In this document: positions 9,393 through 18,355 of the stretch, in pieces
Numbering within the stretch: the stretch's first letter is position 1
Layout: each line of letters starts with the position of its first letter
Assembly: GCA_016722635.1 (NCBI GenBank)
Contig: JADKIX010000010.1
Span: 124,001 to 188,000, forward strand
DNA from: Rhodospirillaceae bacterium
GTDB lineage: Bacteria; Pseudomonadota; Alphaproteobacteria; JAEUKQ01
Length of the DNA stretch: 64,000 nucleotides
Direction: 5' to 3'
Notes under the pieces: model-generated
The model's input: only the letters and a program-made list of their open reading frames with translations
The model's database searches: none
What the model was told of the DNA's origin: nothing
Made by a program: the position numbers and the translations under genes

Positions 9393-9415
9393 TAAATTTT
9401 ACGAGGATATGTATC

Positions 9416-10144
9416 ATGGTTAAGGTCAATGAAGATGGCAGAACAGCTTTGGCGGTTAAAGAAACACTAGAAAAGCTTACGGCATCAGATGTTATCCAAT
9501 ATTTGCAACAGCATCCGGATTTCTTCGGCCGCCATCCAGAAATATTAGAAAGTCTAAATCTTCCCGTCCGTAACCAAGGCGATAAGATAGTCGATCTGCA
9601 ACAATTTATGGTTAGCCGATTGCGGCGAGATATGACAAAACTAAGGGCTGAAAAAGAAGAATTCATTGCTAACACCCGCGATAATATCCAAACCCAAGAT
9701 CGGATCCAGCAAGCAATCCTGAAAATTCTTCAAGCTGAGACCGTTGCGGCTTTAATTAAAATTATCATCGGTGAATTGCCCGTCTTGTTGGACGTTGACC
9801 ATGCGGTTTTATGTTTAGAAGGAAGTGCTAAAAATTACCATGTTCTTCACGATTTACCCATCCGTTTTTTGAAGAATGGCAGTATTGAAAAATTGATGAA
9901 TGGAACGGATCAGCCTGTTTTATTGCGGGACGATATTAACGGGGATACCCTTTTATATCCAACCACCACCGCGGTAGCGCTTGTGCGCTCAGACGCCTTA
10001 TTGCGCTTGAAATTCAGCAAAACAACGGGATTACTTGTTTTTGCCACCCGTCATCCGGGTTATTTTGATGCGGAACAAGGCACAGATTTTTTGAAATTTA
10101 TGGGCAGGGTCATTGAAATTACCTTGCAACGTTATCTCAATTAA
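9416..10144 (+). CDS. DUF484 family protein
   Basis: A 242-residue protein of the DUF484 family, which has a GAF-like fold and is habitually encoded just before xerC; its function is unknown. The start is ATG 9416, preceded by GAGGA; the longer open frame overlaps the transaldolase. Features are 'VIQYLQQHPDFFGRHPEIL' near residue 30, typical of the family, then a basic helical stretch likely to form a short coiled coil ('MVSRLRRDMTKLRAEKEEF'), then the GAF-like region. The xerC ATG lies 17 bases after its stop, so co-transcription with the recombinase is likely. Confidence 0.88.
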   Translation: MVKVNEDGRTALAVKETLEKLTASDVIQYLQQHPDFFGRHPEILESLNLPVRNQGDKIVDLQQFMVSRLRRDMTKLRAEKEEFIANTRDNIQTQDRIQQAILKILQAETVAALIKIIIGELPVLLDVDHAVLCLEGSAKNYHVLHDLPIRFLKNGSIEKLMNGTDQPVLLRDDINGDTLLYPTTTAVALVRSDALLRLKFSKTTGLLVFATRHPGYFDAEQGTDFLKFMGRVIEITLQRYLN

Positions 10145-10161
10145 GAATTTGCAGATTATTC

Positions 10162-11106
10162 ATGGTAGAGCTTGACCAACACTTGGCTTTATTAATGGCT
10201 AAATGGCAGGATCAGTTAGCCTTACAAAAAAGGTTTTCGCCCCACACCTGTTCGGCCTATCAACATGACCTGCTGGCTTTTTTAAAATTCCTGACACATT
10301 ACCGCGGTGAAAGAATATCATTGCCCTCTTTGCGCGCTTTAACCCGCCATGATTGGCGTTCCTGGATGTCTGAACGCCATCAAACCGGTCACCTGGCGTC
10401 TTCCACCGGTCGTGCGGCCAGTGTTATTAGAAATTTTTACCGCTTTATTGCCAAGGAAGAGGGGGGTGAGCTGCCCCCGGTCCAGCATTTTAAAACCCCT
10501 AAAAAACCTCATTTATTACCCAAACCTTTATCGGTTGAACAAGCGCAGGAAGTAACAGAAAACGTTGCAATTTTAACAGAAGAAGGTTGGGTGGGTAAAA
10601 GGAATTTGGCTGTTCTTTTGTTACTATATGGGTGTGGGTTGCGTATTGGAGAGGCTTTGTCTTTAACCAAAACCCAAGCGCCTGTCAGGGGTCAAGAAGT
10701 TCTGATCGTGACGGGTAAAGGCAATAAAGAAAGAAGGGTACCGCTTTTGCCGGTGGTCGTAACGGCGATCCAGGACTATATCCAAGCCTGTCCTTGGGAT
10801 CTCGCGAAGGAAAATTTTTTGTTTATCGGGGAAAAAGGCAAAAAATTAAGTCCTCGGATTATTCAACTGGCCCTCGAGCGGTTACGTAAAATTTTGGGCC
10901 TACCGAATAATGCTACCCCTCATGCCTTGCGCCATAGCTTTGCCACCCATTTATTATCGGCAGGCGGGGATTTACGCACTATCCAGGAGCTATTAGGACA
11001 CGCTTCTTTATCTACAACCCAGCGCTATACAGCCGTCAGCAGCCAGCAGATTTTAGATATCTATCAAAAAGCGCATCCCCGTGCGAAAACTGGCGGTTAT
11101 AAATGA
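10162..11106 (+). CDS. xerC: Tyrosine recombinase XerC
   Basis: A site-specific recombinase that resolves chromosome dimers at dif together with XerD. It has an N-terminal SAM-like core-binding domain and a C-terminal catalytic domain. The catalytic residues are visible: R161 ('GCGLRIGEAL'), K186 ('TGKGNKER'), H254 and R257 ('HALRHSFATH'), H280 ('LLGHASLS') and nucleophile Y289 ('TTQRYTAV'). Its 314 residues match XerC. The position directly after DUF484 favours XerC over a phage integrase. Its 3' end overlaps the convergent tldD gene by 10 bases. Confidence 0.93.
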   Translation: MVELDQHLALLMAKWQDQLALQKRFSPHTCSAYQHDLLAFLKFLTHYRGERISLPSLRALTRHDWRSWMSERHQTGHLASSTGRAASVIRNFYRFIAKEEGGELPPVQHFKTPKKPHLLPKPLSVEQAQEVTENVAILTEEGWVGKRNLAVLLLLYGCGLRIGEALSLTKTQAPVRGQEVLIVTGKGNKERRVPLLPVVVTAIQDYIQACPWDLAKENFLFIGEKGKKLSPRIIQLALERLRKILGLPNNATPHALRHSFATHLLSAGGDLRTIQELLGHASLSTTQRYTAVSSQQILDIYQKAHPRAKTGGYK

Positions 11107-12527
11107 GTGCCACCAACGGTCAATCCTTCAATTTTGATCGTAGGCTGGCCAACCCCCACCGGAACACTTTGCCCATCCTTGCCGCAAGTGCCAACCCCGG
11201 CGTCAAGTTTTAAATCATTCCCGATCATCTTTACTTTTGTTAAAATATCAGGGCCATTGCCAATTAAGGTTGCCCCTTTGACCGATGGGCCGATTCGCCC
11301 ATTTTCAATCATATAAGCCTCCGAAGTGCTGAAGACGAATTTGCCGGAAGTAATATCCACCTGTCCGCCTGAAAAATTCACGGCATATAAACCTTTCTTA
11401 ACGGATTTGATAATTTCATCGGAACTATACCGACCATTTTCCATCAAGGTATTGGTCATGCGCGGCATTGGCAGATGCGCATAACTTTGCCGACGACCAT
11501 TGCCGGTGGACCGGGTATTCATCAAACGCGCATTTTGACGATCCTGGAGATAGTTGACTAAAATGCCATTTTCGATCAGAACAGTCCTTTGCGTCGGCGT
11601 GCCTTCATCGTCCATCGTCAACGAACCACGCCTTTCCGATAAGGTACCGTCATCGACAACCGTAACGCCTGAGGCAGCAACCTGTTTTCCTAGAAGCTCA
11701 GAAAAAGCCGACGTTTTTTTCCGGTTGAAATCACCCTCTAATCCATGGCCGATGGCTTCATGTAAAAGAACACCGGGCCATCCTGAGCCCAAAACGACGG
11801 TCATTTCACCTGCGGGCGCTGGTTGGGATTCAAGGTTAATCAGGGCCTGACGTACGGCTTCATCCACCGATTTTTTCCACGAATCCTGTTCAGTGAAAAG
11901 TTGGTACCCAACCCTCCCGCCAGTGCCGCAAGAACCCATCTCCTGCCTATCACCTTTTGTAACCATAACGCTGACGTTTAATCGGACCAAGGGACGGACG
12001 TCGGTGTAAAACGAGCCATCGGCACGGATCATCTGAATAACCTGCCAAGAACCTAGTAAAGAACACATGACTTGTTTAACCGATGCCTCTTTTTGCCGGG
12101 TATAGGTATCAATTTGTTTTAACAAAGAAATTTTTGCAGCCGTATCCATACCCATTAACGGATTGTGGTCACTATATAACAGTTGATTTGTCCGATATGG
12201 GTTTTCTGATAAATTGATTGAGGCAGTAATAGGAATGGACCTAACTGTACTTGCCGCCCGCAACAAAGATTGTTCGCTTAATTCATTAGAATGGGCATAA
12301 GCCGCCACATCGCCAATGACACGCCTTAATCCAAAACCTTGGACCACATCAAAGCTTGAGTTTTTTAAGATGCCGTCATCGAAGGAAAATGCTTCATTCT
12401 GACGGTATTCAAGAAATAATTCGCCATCTTCCGCCCCTTTTAAGCTGTTTTGGACGATAGCGGTTGTCTTTTGACGATCTAATAAGTTAAAGAAGTGGTT
12501 ATTGGCTGGGTGCAAGGCTTTTGTCAT
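11097..12527 (-). CDS. tldD: Metalloprotease TldD
   Basis: TldD is the zinc-binding subunit of the TldD/TldE(PmbA) protease, which trims small peptides such as microcins and the CcdA antitoxin in other bacteria. The metal-binding motif 'HEAIGHGLEGD' starts at H256, and the family C-terminus 'GNGPDILTKVKMIGNDL...GVGTCGKDGQSVPVGVGQP' is intact at 476 residues. No pmbA lies in the window, so its partner must be elsewhere. It faces xerC tail-to-tail with overlapping ends. Confidence 0.95.
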   Translation of the reverse strand: MTKALHPANNHFFNLLDRQKTTAIVQNSLKGAEDGELFLEYRQNEAFSFDDGILKNSSFDVVQGFGLRRVIGDVAAYAHSNELSEQSLLRAASTVRSIPITASINLSENPYRTNQLLYSDHNPLMGMDTAAKISLLKQIDTYTRQKEASVKQVMCSLLGSWQVIQMIRADGSFYTDVRPLVRLNVSVMVTKGDRQEMGSCGTGGRVGYQLFTEQDSWKKSVDEAVRQALINLESQPAPAGEMTVVLGSGWPGVLLHEAIGHGLEGDFNRKKTSAFSELLGKQVAASGVTVVDDGTLSERRGSLTMDDEGTPTQRTVLIENGILVNYLQDRQNARLMNTRSTGNGRRQSYAHLPMPRMTNTLMENGRYSSDEIIKSVKKGLYAVNFSGGQVDITSGKFVFSTSEAYMIENGRIGPSVKGATLIGNGPDILTKVKMIGNDLKLDAGVGTCGKDGQSVPVGVGQPTIKIEGLTVGGTHL

Positions 12528-12949
12528 GAGTATTTATTCCCTATTCATCATTCGTATGTTATCATGGCACATTTATATGTAGGGCCTTTTACGGTGTTTT
12601 AAATATCGCGTCCCCGAAAATTGCGTCACAACGCCGCATTGGGGGACAAAGATAATCCCAGCCCGGGCAGCAATTGTTTACAGGGTTCGATTGTACAGGA
12701 TTTAAACGCATAAACCAACATATGGTTTTTATTTCAGTAATTTTTCATTTTTTAGCTTCAACAGCTTGCCAGACTGGACAATAAGATGATAATAAGCTTA
12801 GGATAGCTACCAAGGTAAGTAAACATTTTACGTGGCTAGGCTTCTTTTCATATTGCCCTAACCTGGTATAAGTAATAAATGGGTATATAGGTAGGACTTT
12901 TTCCATGGTATTCATTCGTCCGTCATTAAAATCTAAAGGATGTCCTCTC
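12528..12949. other. Divergent intergenic region between tldD and coxB
   Basis: This stretch of 422 bases should hold the promoters of tldD (leftward) and of the cox operon (rightward). I see no RNA gene. The reverse strand can encode a peptide with one hydrophobic segment between 12745 and about 12909, but without a convincing ribosome site. I cannot point to a reliable promoter or operator. Confidence 0.5.
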
Positions 12950-13798
12950 ATGTTTCAAAAGCTTATTCATAGCTTTATTTTTTTGTTGATGAGTTTCAGC
13001 ATGGGGTTGGCCCAAGCAGCAGAATCTGTCCAATCATGGCAGATAGGGCTTCCAGCGCCAGCCTCAACGCGAATGCAAGCCATTGAAGATTTTCATGATC
13101 TTCTTTTGGTGATCATTACCGCTATTGTCCTCTTTGTGTTGGTATTGATGGCAATAACAATCATCCGTTTTCGCGATAAACCTGGTCGTGTACCTTCAAA
13201 AACTTCACACAATACCCTGATTGAGGTGCTTTGGACAGTGGTGCCCGTGTTGATTTTGGTGGTTATTGCTATTCCTTCCTTGCGTATTTTAAATCAATTT
13301 GACCGCATTCCAACCGCTGCTAGCGAAGTAGTCCCGGAAATGACGCTCAAGGCCATTGGCCATCAATGGTATTGGTCTTATGAATATCCTGACAGTAATT
13401 TTGCTTTTGACGCCCTGATGATCCCGGATGATAAAATTCAACCAGGTCAGCAACGGTTACTTGAAACAGATAATCGGATCGTTTTGCCTATTAACACCCC
13501 CATTCGATTACAAACCACATCGATGGACGTCATCCACTCATTTGCAGTACCAGCCTTTGGCATTAAATTGGATGCTGTTCCCGGACGTTTAAATGAAACT
13601 TGGATGATGATTACCAAAGAAGGTGTTTATTATGGCCAATGTTCTGAAATATGCGGAACTGGCCACGGTTTTATGCCAATCACTATTGAAGCGGTTTCAA
13701 AAGAAAAGTTTCAAGAATGGTTGGAGGAGGCAAAAACAAAGTTTGCTTCCTTCATTAATCCATCGATCCTCTTCGTTGCGAATCAGGAGAAAAGATAA
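12950..13798 (+). CDS. coxB: Cytochrome c oxidase subunit II
   Basis: Carries the CuA centre that receives electrons from cytochrome c. The start is ATG 12950 (282 residues), with AAAGGA 9 bases upstream; the frame is open from 12905. A signal peptide ('GLAQAAES') precedes the two-helix membrane hairpin (roughly residues 45-70 and 85-110), then the cupredoxin domain with 'GHQWYWSYEYPD' and the CuA ligand loop 'GQCSEICGTGHGFMPI'. It is the first gene of the cox operon, and the coxA ATG follows directly after its stop. Confidence 0.97.
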   Translation: MFQKLIHSFIFLLMSFSMGLAQAAESVQSWQIGLPAPASTRMQAIEDFHDLLLVIITAIVLFVLVLMAITIIRFRDKPGRVPSKTSHNTLIEVLWTVVPVLILVVIAIPSLRILNQFDRIPTAASEVVPEMTLKAIGHQWYWSYEYPDSNFAFDALMIPDDKIQPGQQRLLETDNRIVLPINTPIRLQTTSMDVIHSFAVPAFGIKLDAVPGRLNETWMMITKEGVYYGQCSEICGTGHGFMPITIEAVSKEKFQEWLEEAKTKFASFINPSILFVANQEKR

Positions 13799-13799
13799 A

Positions 13800-15446
13800 A
13801 TGTCTGTTCATTCGGTTAGTGTCTCTGCGGAAGCAATCCGTCCAACCCAAGAACATCATGACCAGGGTCATGACCATCAGCCGAGTGGTTGGCGGCGTTT
13901 TTTGTTTTCGACCAATCACAAAGATATTGGTACTCTTTATATCATTTTTTCGATCATTGCCGGTTTAATTGGGGCTGCCTCATCTATTTTAATGCGGATG
14001 GAATTACAAAATCCATCAATGCAGTTTTTAACATTAGCAGATGGCTCCCCTGACGGACAGCTATGGAACGTGATTATCACTGCTCATGGCTTGATCATGG
14101 TGTTTTTTGTGGTTATGCCAGCGTTAATTGGCGGTTTCGGCAATTGGTTCGTACCCTTGATGATCGGGGCGCCCGACATGGCATTCCCCAGAATGAACAA
14201 TATTAGTTTCTGGCTCTTGGTGCCAGCATTTTTGTTATTAGGCGCATCTGCCTTTGTTGATGGTGGGGCAGGAACGGGCTGGACAGTTTATCCACCGCTT
14301 TCAAGCTCAGTTGGGCATTCCAGTGCTGCGGTTGATATGGCGATCTTCGCGCTTCATCTAGCTGGTATATCGTCAATCCTGGGGGCGATTAACTTTATCA
14401 CGACAATCTTCAATATGCGTGCTCCCGGTATGGTGCTGCATAAAATGCCGCTATTTGCTTGGGCGATGTTGGTAACCTCGTTCTTACTGCTGTTGGCGGT
14501 GCCAGTGTTGGGCGGAGCTATCACTATGTTGTTGACCGACCGTAATTTCGGCACACATTTTTTCGATCCGGCTGGCGGCGGGGATCCCATGTTGTTCCAG
14601 CATCTGTTTTGGTTTTTTGGCCATCCAGAAGTTTATATTATGATTCTGCCAGCTTTTGGCATTATCAGTCACATTGTTTCCACTTTCTCCCGCAAGCCCG
14701 TGTTTGGATATTTAGGCATGGTTTACGCAATGGTTTCGATTGGGGTGATTGGGTTCATTGTTTGGGCGCATCATATGTTTACTGTGGGCTTAGACTTAAA
14801 CACAAAAAAATATTTTACCATCGCTACCATGGTTATTGCTGTGCCAACCGGTATTAAGATTTTTAGCTGGATTGCTACTATGTGGGGAGGTGTTATCAGT
14901 TTGAAAACCCCGATGTTGTGGGCAATCGGATTTATATTTCTGTTTACTGTAGGTGGGGTAACCGGTGTTGTGTTATCAAATGCCAGTATTGATGTTTATA
15001 TGCATGACACGTACTATGTCGTCGCTCATTTCCACTATGTGTTGTCATTAGGGGCGCTTTTTGCGATATTTGCTGGCTTTTATTACTGGATTGGCAAAAT
15101 GTCCGGTCGCCAATATAATGAAACATTGGGAAAAATCCATTTTTGGCTGACTTTCATCAGTGTTAATTTAACCTTCTTCCCCATGCATTTTCTAGGATTG
15201 GCTGGTATGCCAAGGCGCATTCCCGATTATAGCGATATTTATGCAGGTTGGAACTTTGTAGCATCAATCGGTTCGTATATTTCAGGGGCTGCGGCTTTGT
15301 TTTTTGTAGGGATCGTTATCCATACCTTGCGGGCAGGTAAGCCTGCCGGGGACAATCCTTGGGGTGAGGGGGCGGATACACTGGAATGGACAGTTAGTTC
15401 CCCTCCGCCATTCCATACTTTTGAGGAGCAGCCGCGTATCTCTTAA
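13800..15446 (+). CDS. coxA: Cytochrome c oxidase subunit I (aa3 type)
   Basis: The catalytic haem-copper subunit, with twelve transmembrane helices. The start is ATG 13800, preceded by AGGAGA (548 residues); the open frame runs further back inside coxB. Visible signatures are 'WRRFLFSTNHKDIGTLYIIF', the haem a ligand region 'ITAHGLIMVFF', the CuB/Tyr crosslink motif 'FGHPEVYIMILPAFGIISH', the K and D channel segments, and 'HFHYVLSLGALFAIFAGFYYW'. The E of 'GHPEV' marks a type A1-like oxidase. A His-rich N-terminal stretch ('EHHDQGHDHQ') precedes the first helix. Confidence 0.98.
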   Translation: MSVHSVSVSAEAIRPTQEHHDQGHDHQPSGWRRFLFSTNHKDIGTLYIIFSIIAGLIGAASSILMRMELQNPSMQFLTLADGSPDGQLWNVIITAHGLIMVFFVVMPALIGGFGNWFVPLMIGAPDMAFPRMNNISFWLLVPAFLLLGASAFVDGGAGTGWTVYPPLSSSVGHSSAAVDMAIFALHLAGISSILGAINFITTIFNMRAPGMVLHKMPLFAWAMLVTSFLLLLAVPVLGGAITMLLTDRNFGTHFFDPAGGGDPMLFQHLFWFFGHPEVYIMILPAFGIISHIVSTFSRKPVFGYLGMVYAMVSIGVIGFIVWAHHMFTVGLDLNTKKYFTIATMVIAVPTGIKIFSWIATMWGGVISLKTPMLWAIGFIFLFTVGGVTGVVLSNASIDVYMHDTYYVVAHFHYVLSLGALFAIFAGFYYWIGKMSGRQYNETLGKIHFWLTFISVNLTFFPMHFLGLAGMPRRIPDYSDIYAGWNFVASIGSYISGAAALFFVGIVIHTLRAGKPAGDNPWGEGADTLEWTVSSPPPFHTFEEQPRIS

Positions 15447-15476
15447 AAAAGGGTGGTTGATTAGGTTCATTAGAAA

Positions 15477-16394
15477 ATGGGTATACCAGCTTCCATAAAT
15501 AAGATGCCGTCTGCTTACCTGAATGCGGATCGATATTCAGGTTCGGTTCGTGATTATTTGGCTTTGCTGAAACCACGGGTGATGGCGTTGGTGGTCTTTA
15601 CTGGTGTTGCAGGCTTGGTGATTGCCCCGGGGTTTATTCATCCGTTCATGGCCTTAGTGGCTATCTTATGTATTGCTCTGTCATCAGGGGGCGCTGCCGC
15701 CGTTAACATGTGGTACGAACAAGATCTAGACCGTTTGATGAAGCGCACCCAGCAGCGGCCGCTTGTGCGTGGCGTTATTCCACCATCTGAGGCGTTAGCG
15801 TTAGGGATAATTTTAAATATATTTTCCTTTATGGTAATGGGGCTTGCCACGAATTGGCTGGCGGCAGGCTTGTTGGCGGCAGCCAGTTTGTTCTATATTT
15901 TTATTTACACGGTTTGGTTGAAGCGTCGCACGCCTCAAAATATTGTCATTGGCGGGGCAGCCGGATCTTTTCCACCATTGATCGGGTGGGCGGCAGTTAC
16001 CGGTCGGATAGAACTATTACCCATCCTGTTGTTCTTGATTATTTTTCTTTGGACGCCACCGCATTTTTGGTCATTGGCTTTATACCGTTCAGATGATTAT
16101 AAGGCCGCAGGCATTCCCATGTTACCGGTTGTGCGGGGTCGTTTCGTCACATGTTTGAATATCGTCGGGTATCTCATATTATTGATTACTATCTCCATCA
16201 TGCCATGGTTGTTGGGTGAAACCGGTATTTTTTATGGGGTCACTGCCTTAATGTCAGGATTGATATGGTTCTCGGAGGCCATTAAGTTGCTGTGGAAAGA
16301 TGACCACCGGATTGCTAAAAAATCTTTTTCCTTTTCTATATTGTATCTTTTTATATTATTCATTGCCTTAATTATTGACTATTATTTTAGGTGA
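15477..16394 (+). CDS. ctaB: Protoheme IX farnesyltransferase (haem O synthase)
   Basis: An integral membrane prenyltransferase that converts haem B to haem O, the precursor of the haem A in CoxA. The UbiA-family signatures are present: 'DYLALLKPRVMALVVFTG' at the start, the Asp-rich 'NMWYEQDLDRLMKRT' and 'YTVWLKRRTPQNIVIGGAAG', with multiple hydrophobic helices over 305 residues. The ATG at 15477 lacks a strong ribosome site; ATG 15504 is an alternative. It lies in the cox operon between coxA and a coxF-like gene. Confidence 0.95.
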   Translation: MGIPASINKMPSAYLNADRYSGSVRDYLALLKPRVMALVVFTGVAGLVIAPGFIHPFMALVAILCIALSSGGAAAVNMWYEQDLDRLMKRTQQRPLVRGVIPPSEALALGIILNIFSFMVMGLATNWLAAGLLAAASLFYIFIYTVWLKRRTPQNIVIGGAAGSFPPLIGWAAVTGRIELLPILLFLIIFLWTPPHFWSLALYRSDDYKAAGIPMLPVVRGRFVTCLNIVGYLILLITISIMPWLLGETGIFYGVTALMSGLIWFSEAIKLLWKDDHRIAKKSFSFSILYLFILFIALIIDYYFR

Positions 16395-16397
16395 AAA

Positions 16398-16544
16398 ATG
16401 GTTTCTACCTTTTCAGTAAAGCAGAAGAATTCGCCTGCAAAATTGCCGGTTAGGCAACGCGGCAAGAATTTATTTTTGTTAACAATACTTGGATTTATGG
16501 TGGTATTAATTTACTGGATCACCGTCATAAAAATGTCAGGATAG
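16398..16544 (+). CDS. Small CoxF-like single-pass membrane protein
   Basis: A 48-residue reading frame fills the gap between ctaB and ctaG. It has a basic, cytoplasmic-looking N-terminus (several K/R, ending 'RQRGKN'), one transmembrane segment (about residues 25-42) and a short tail 'TVIKMSG'. Position, size and the pattern 'basic stretch, helix, TVxKxxG' match the small CoxF proteins encoded at this spot in alphaproteobacterial cox operons. GGTG lies just before the ATG. The role of CoxF is poorly known, but the context indicates oxidase assembly. Confidence 0.75.
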   Translation: MVSTFSVKQKNSPAKLPVRQRGKNLFLLTILGFMVVLIYWITVIKMSG

Positions 16545-16548
16545 AAAA

Positions 16549-17151
16549 TTGCCTCTTATGACTAATCATAAAAACCGCAGAACTGGATTTGTTTTAAGTG
16601 GCCTGGTTATGGCGATGATTGGCTTAAGTTTTGCATCCGTTCCTTTATATAGGTTGTTTTGCCAAGTAACCGGTTTTGGGGGAACGCCGCAACGGGCAAT
16701 AGACAACGCCAATCATCCTCATTTTGCAAACAGGCTTCTAACCATCCGTTTCAACGCGGATACAGATCCTTCGTTGGCTTGGAAATTTGCACCCGTGCAG
16801 TCGCACATGCAGGTGGTCATCGGGGAAACCGAATTGGCCTTTTATCAGGCTACCAATCTTGCCAATCAAGCAATAACAGGGCAAGCCACTTTCAATGTAA
16901 CGCCTGATAAAGCCGGTCGTTATTTTTATAAAATTGCTTGTTTTTGCTTTGATCAGCAAACATTGCATGCCCATCAATCGGTGGATATGCCGGTTAGCTT
17001 TTACATCGATCCAGAATTTTTAAATGATCCCGATATGGTTGATGTAAAAACCATCACGCTGTCCTATACTTTTTTCCGCGCACCTGACGGTGTACAATCG
17101 ACTTCCCAACTTTCTCAACCCCCAACCCCTGCAAAAGAGGTTTATCCATGA
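16549..17151 (+). CDS. ctaG: Cytochrome c oxidase assembly protein CtaG (Cox11)
   Basis: A membrane-anchored copper chaperone that inserts CuB into CoxA. One transmembrane segment lies near residues 13-31, ending 'SFASVPLYRLFCQVTGFGG', which is the family hallmark. The periplasmic domain contains the copper-binding 'IACFCFDQQTL' and 'VDMPVSFYIDPEF'. Translation may begin at TTG 16549, which has AGGAT 7 bases upstream, or at ATG 16558. The coxC ATG overlaps its stop by 4 bases. Confidence 0.95.
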   Translation: MPLMTNHKNRRTGFVLSGLVMAMIGLSFASVPLYRLFCQVTGFGGTPQRAIDNANHPHFANRLLTIRFNADTDPSLAWKFAPVQSHMQVVIGETELAFYQATNLANQAITGQATFNVTPDKAGRYFYKIACFCFDQQTLHAHQSVDMPVSFYIDPEFLNDPDMVDVKTITLSYTFFRAPDGVQSTSQLSQPPTPAKEVYP

Positions 17152-17972
17152 GCCAGTTACACCCGACCAGCAATTCTCGTCAACATCCTTATCACCTGGT
17201 TAATCCTAGCCCATGGCCGATTATGGGAGCATTTGCGGCTGGCTTACTCGCGGTTGGAGCTTTGCTTTACATGCGTCAGGTAACCCCTTGGGTTCTGTAT
17301 GCTGGCGGGGCTATGGTTCTGCTCACCATGTTTTTATGGTGGCGCGATGTTGTCCATGAATCCGTTGTAGAACATGCCCATACCGATGTGGTGAAGATTG
17401 GCTTGAGGTATGGCATGCTTTTATTTATTGCTTCGGAAGTTATGTTTTTTGCCGCCTTCTTTTGGGCATATTTTAACGCCAGCTTATTTCCGACCGAGGC
17501 AATCGGGCATATATGGCCGCCTAAAGAAATCCAAACCTTTAACCCTTTTGAATTGCCTTTGATGAATACCTTGATCCTGCTTTTGTCGGGTACAACCATC
17601 ACCTGGGCGCATCATGCCGTGCTCGAGGGTGATCGCAAAGGGCTTTTACAGGGGTTGGGAGCAACCATCATCCTAGGTTTGTTTTTTACGGTAGTCCAAG
17701 TTTATGAATATAGCCATGCTACTTTCGGGTTCCGTGAAGGGATTTATGCCACAACTTTCTACATGGCTACCGGTTTCCACGGTGCCCATGTGATGATAGG
17801 GACAATCTTTCTGATCGTGTGCTTTTTCCGTGCTTATAAAGGCCATTTTACCTCTGAAAAGCATTTTGGCTTGGAAGCGGCAGCTTGGTATTGGCATTTT
17901 GTAGACGTTGTATGGTTATTTTTGTTTGTTTCTGTATATATTGCTGGATCCGGTATTTCGGGGGGGCATTAG
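17148..17972 (+). CDS. coxC: Cytochrome c oxidase subunit III
   Basis: The seven-helix structural subunit of the aa3 oxidase (274 residues). Family marks are 'HPYHLVNPSPWPIMGA', 'RYGMLLFIASEVMFFAAFFWAYF' (split here by its acidic lipid-binding residue), 'WPPKEIQTFNPF', 'TTITWAHHAVLEGD', and 'YWHFVDVVWLFLFVSVYI' at the end. The ATG overlaps the ctaG stop (ATGA), which indicates translational coupling. Confidence 0.97.
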   Translation: MSQLHPTSNSRQHPYHLVNPSPWPIMGAFAAGLLAVGALLYMRQVTPWVLYAGGAMVLLTMFLWWRDVVHESVVEHAHTDVVKIGLRYGMLLFIASEVMFFAAFFWAYFNASLFPTEAIGHIWPPKEIQTFNPFELPLMNTLILLLSGTTITWAHHAVLEGDRKGLLQGLGATIILGLFFTVVQVYEYSHATFGFREGIYATTFYMATGFHGAHVMIGTIFLIVCFFRAYKGHFTSEKHFGLEAAAWYWHFVDVVWLFLFVSVYIAGSGISGGH

Positions 17973-17977
17973 AACAT

Positions 17978-18355
17978 ATGAGGACAACCACACCGGGCGG
18001 GTCTGTTTTTCTGCAAGGCATTGGGTGCCGTTGTCCTAGGTGCCGTCAAGCTAAATTGTTCCAAGGGTTTCTTCAATTGCAAGCGCAATGCCCAAATTGC
18101 GGATTAAACCTACGAAATGCGGAAAATGGGGATGGGGCGGCTTTCTTCTCAATTTTTATAATTGGGGCAGTGGTCGCGTGCCTTGCCTGGCTGCTGGAAG
18201 AAATTGCTTCACCGGCTTTATGGGTGCATTATGTTGTTTGGTTTCCCGTGATTATCGTGATGGCTTTGGGGTTACTGCGTCCAGCAAAATCAGTATTGAT
18301 AGCTTACCAATATAGGTATCATCCCCAAGCTTTCGACGATGAGATATCTTCATGA
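17978..18355 (+). CDS. DUF983 family membrane protein
   Basis: A 125-residue protein with an N-terminal zinc-ribbon-like pair of CxxC motifs ('CRCPRCRQ' and 'CPNCGLNL') followed by two hydrophobic helices. This is the DUF983 family, which lies between coxC and surf1 in many alphaproteobacteria and has no assigned biochemical role. The start is ATG 17978, five bases after the coxC stop; the longer open frame overlaps coxC. The stop overlaps the surf1 ATG by 4 bases, so it belongs firmly to the cox operon. Confidence 0.88.
   Translation: MRTTTPGGSVFLQGIGCRCPRCRQAKLFQGFLQLQAQCPNCGLNLRNAENGDGAAFFSIFIIGAVVACLAWLLEEIASPALWVHYVVWFPVIIVMALGLLRPAKSVLIAYQYRYHPQAFDDEISS

Noticed and set aside
10162..11106. 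Tyrosine recombinase as part of an integrated phage or genomic island
   Set aside because: It directly follows DUF484, the usual xerC partner, and no phage genes or attachment-site repeats are nearby.
12745..12951. Reverse-strand frame (up to 68 residues) with one hydrophobic segment in the tldD-coxB gap
   Set aside because: The possible starts lack a ribosome site at normal spacing, the frame overlaps the coxB leader, and the peptide has no recognisable features beyond one hydrophobic stretch. It could be real but I cannot support it.
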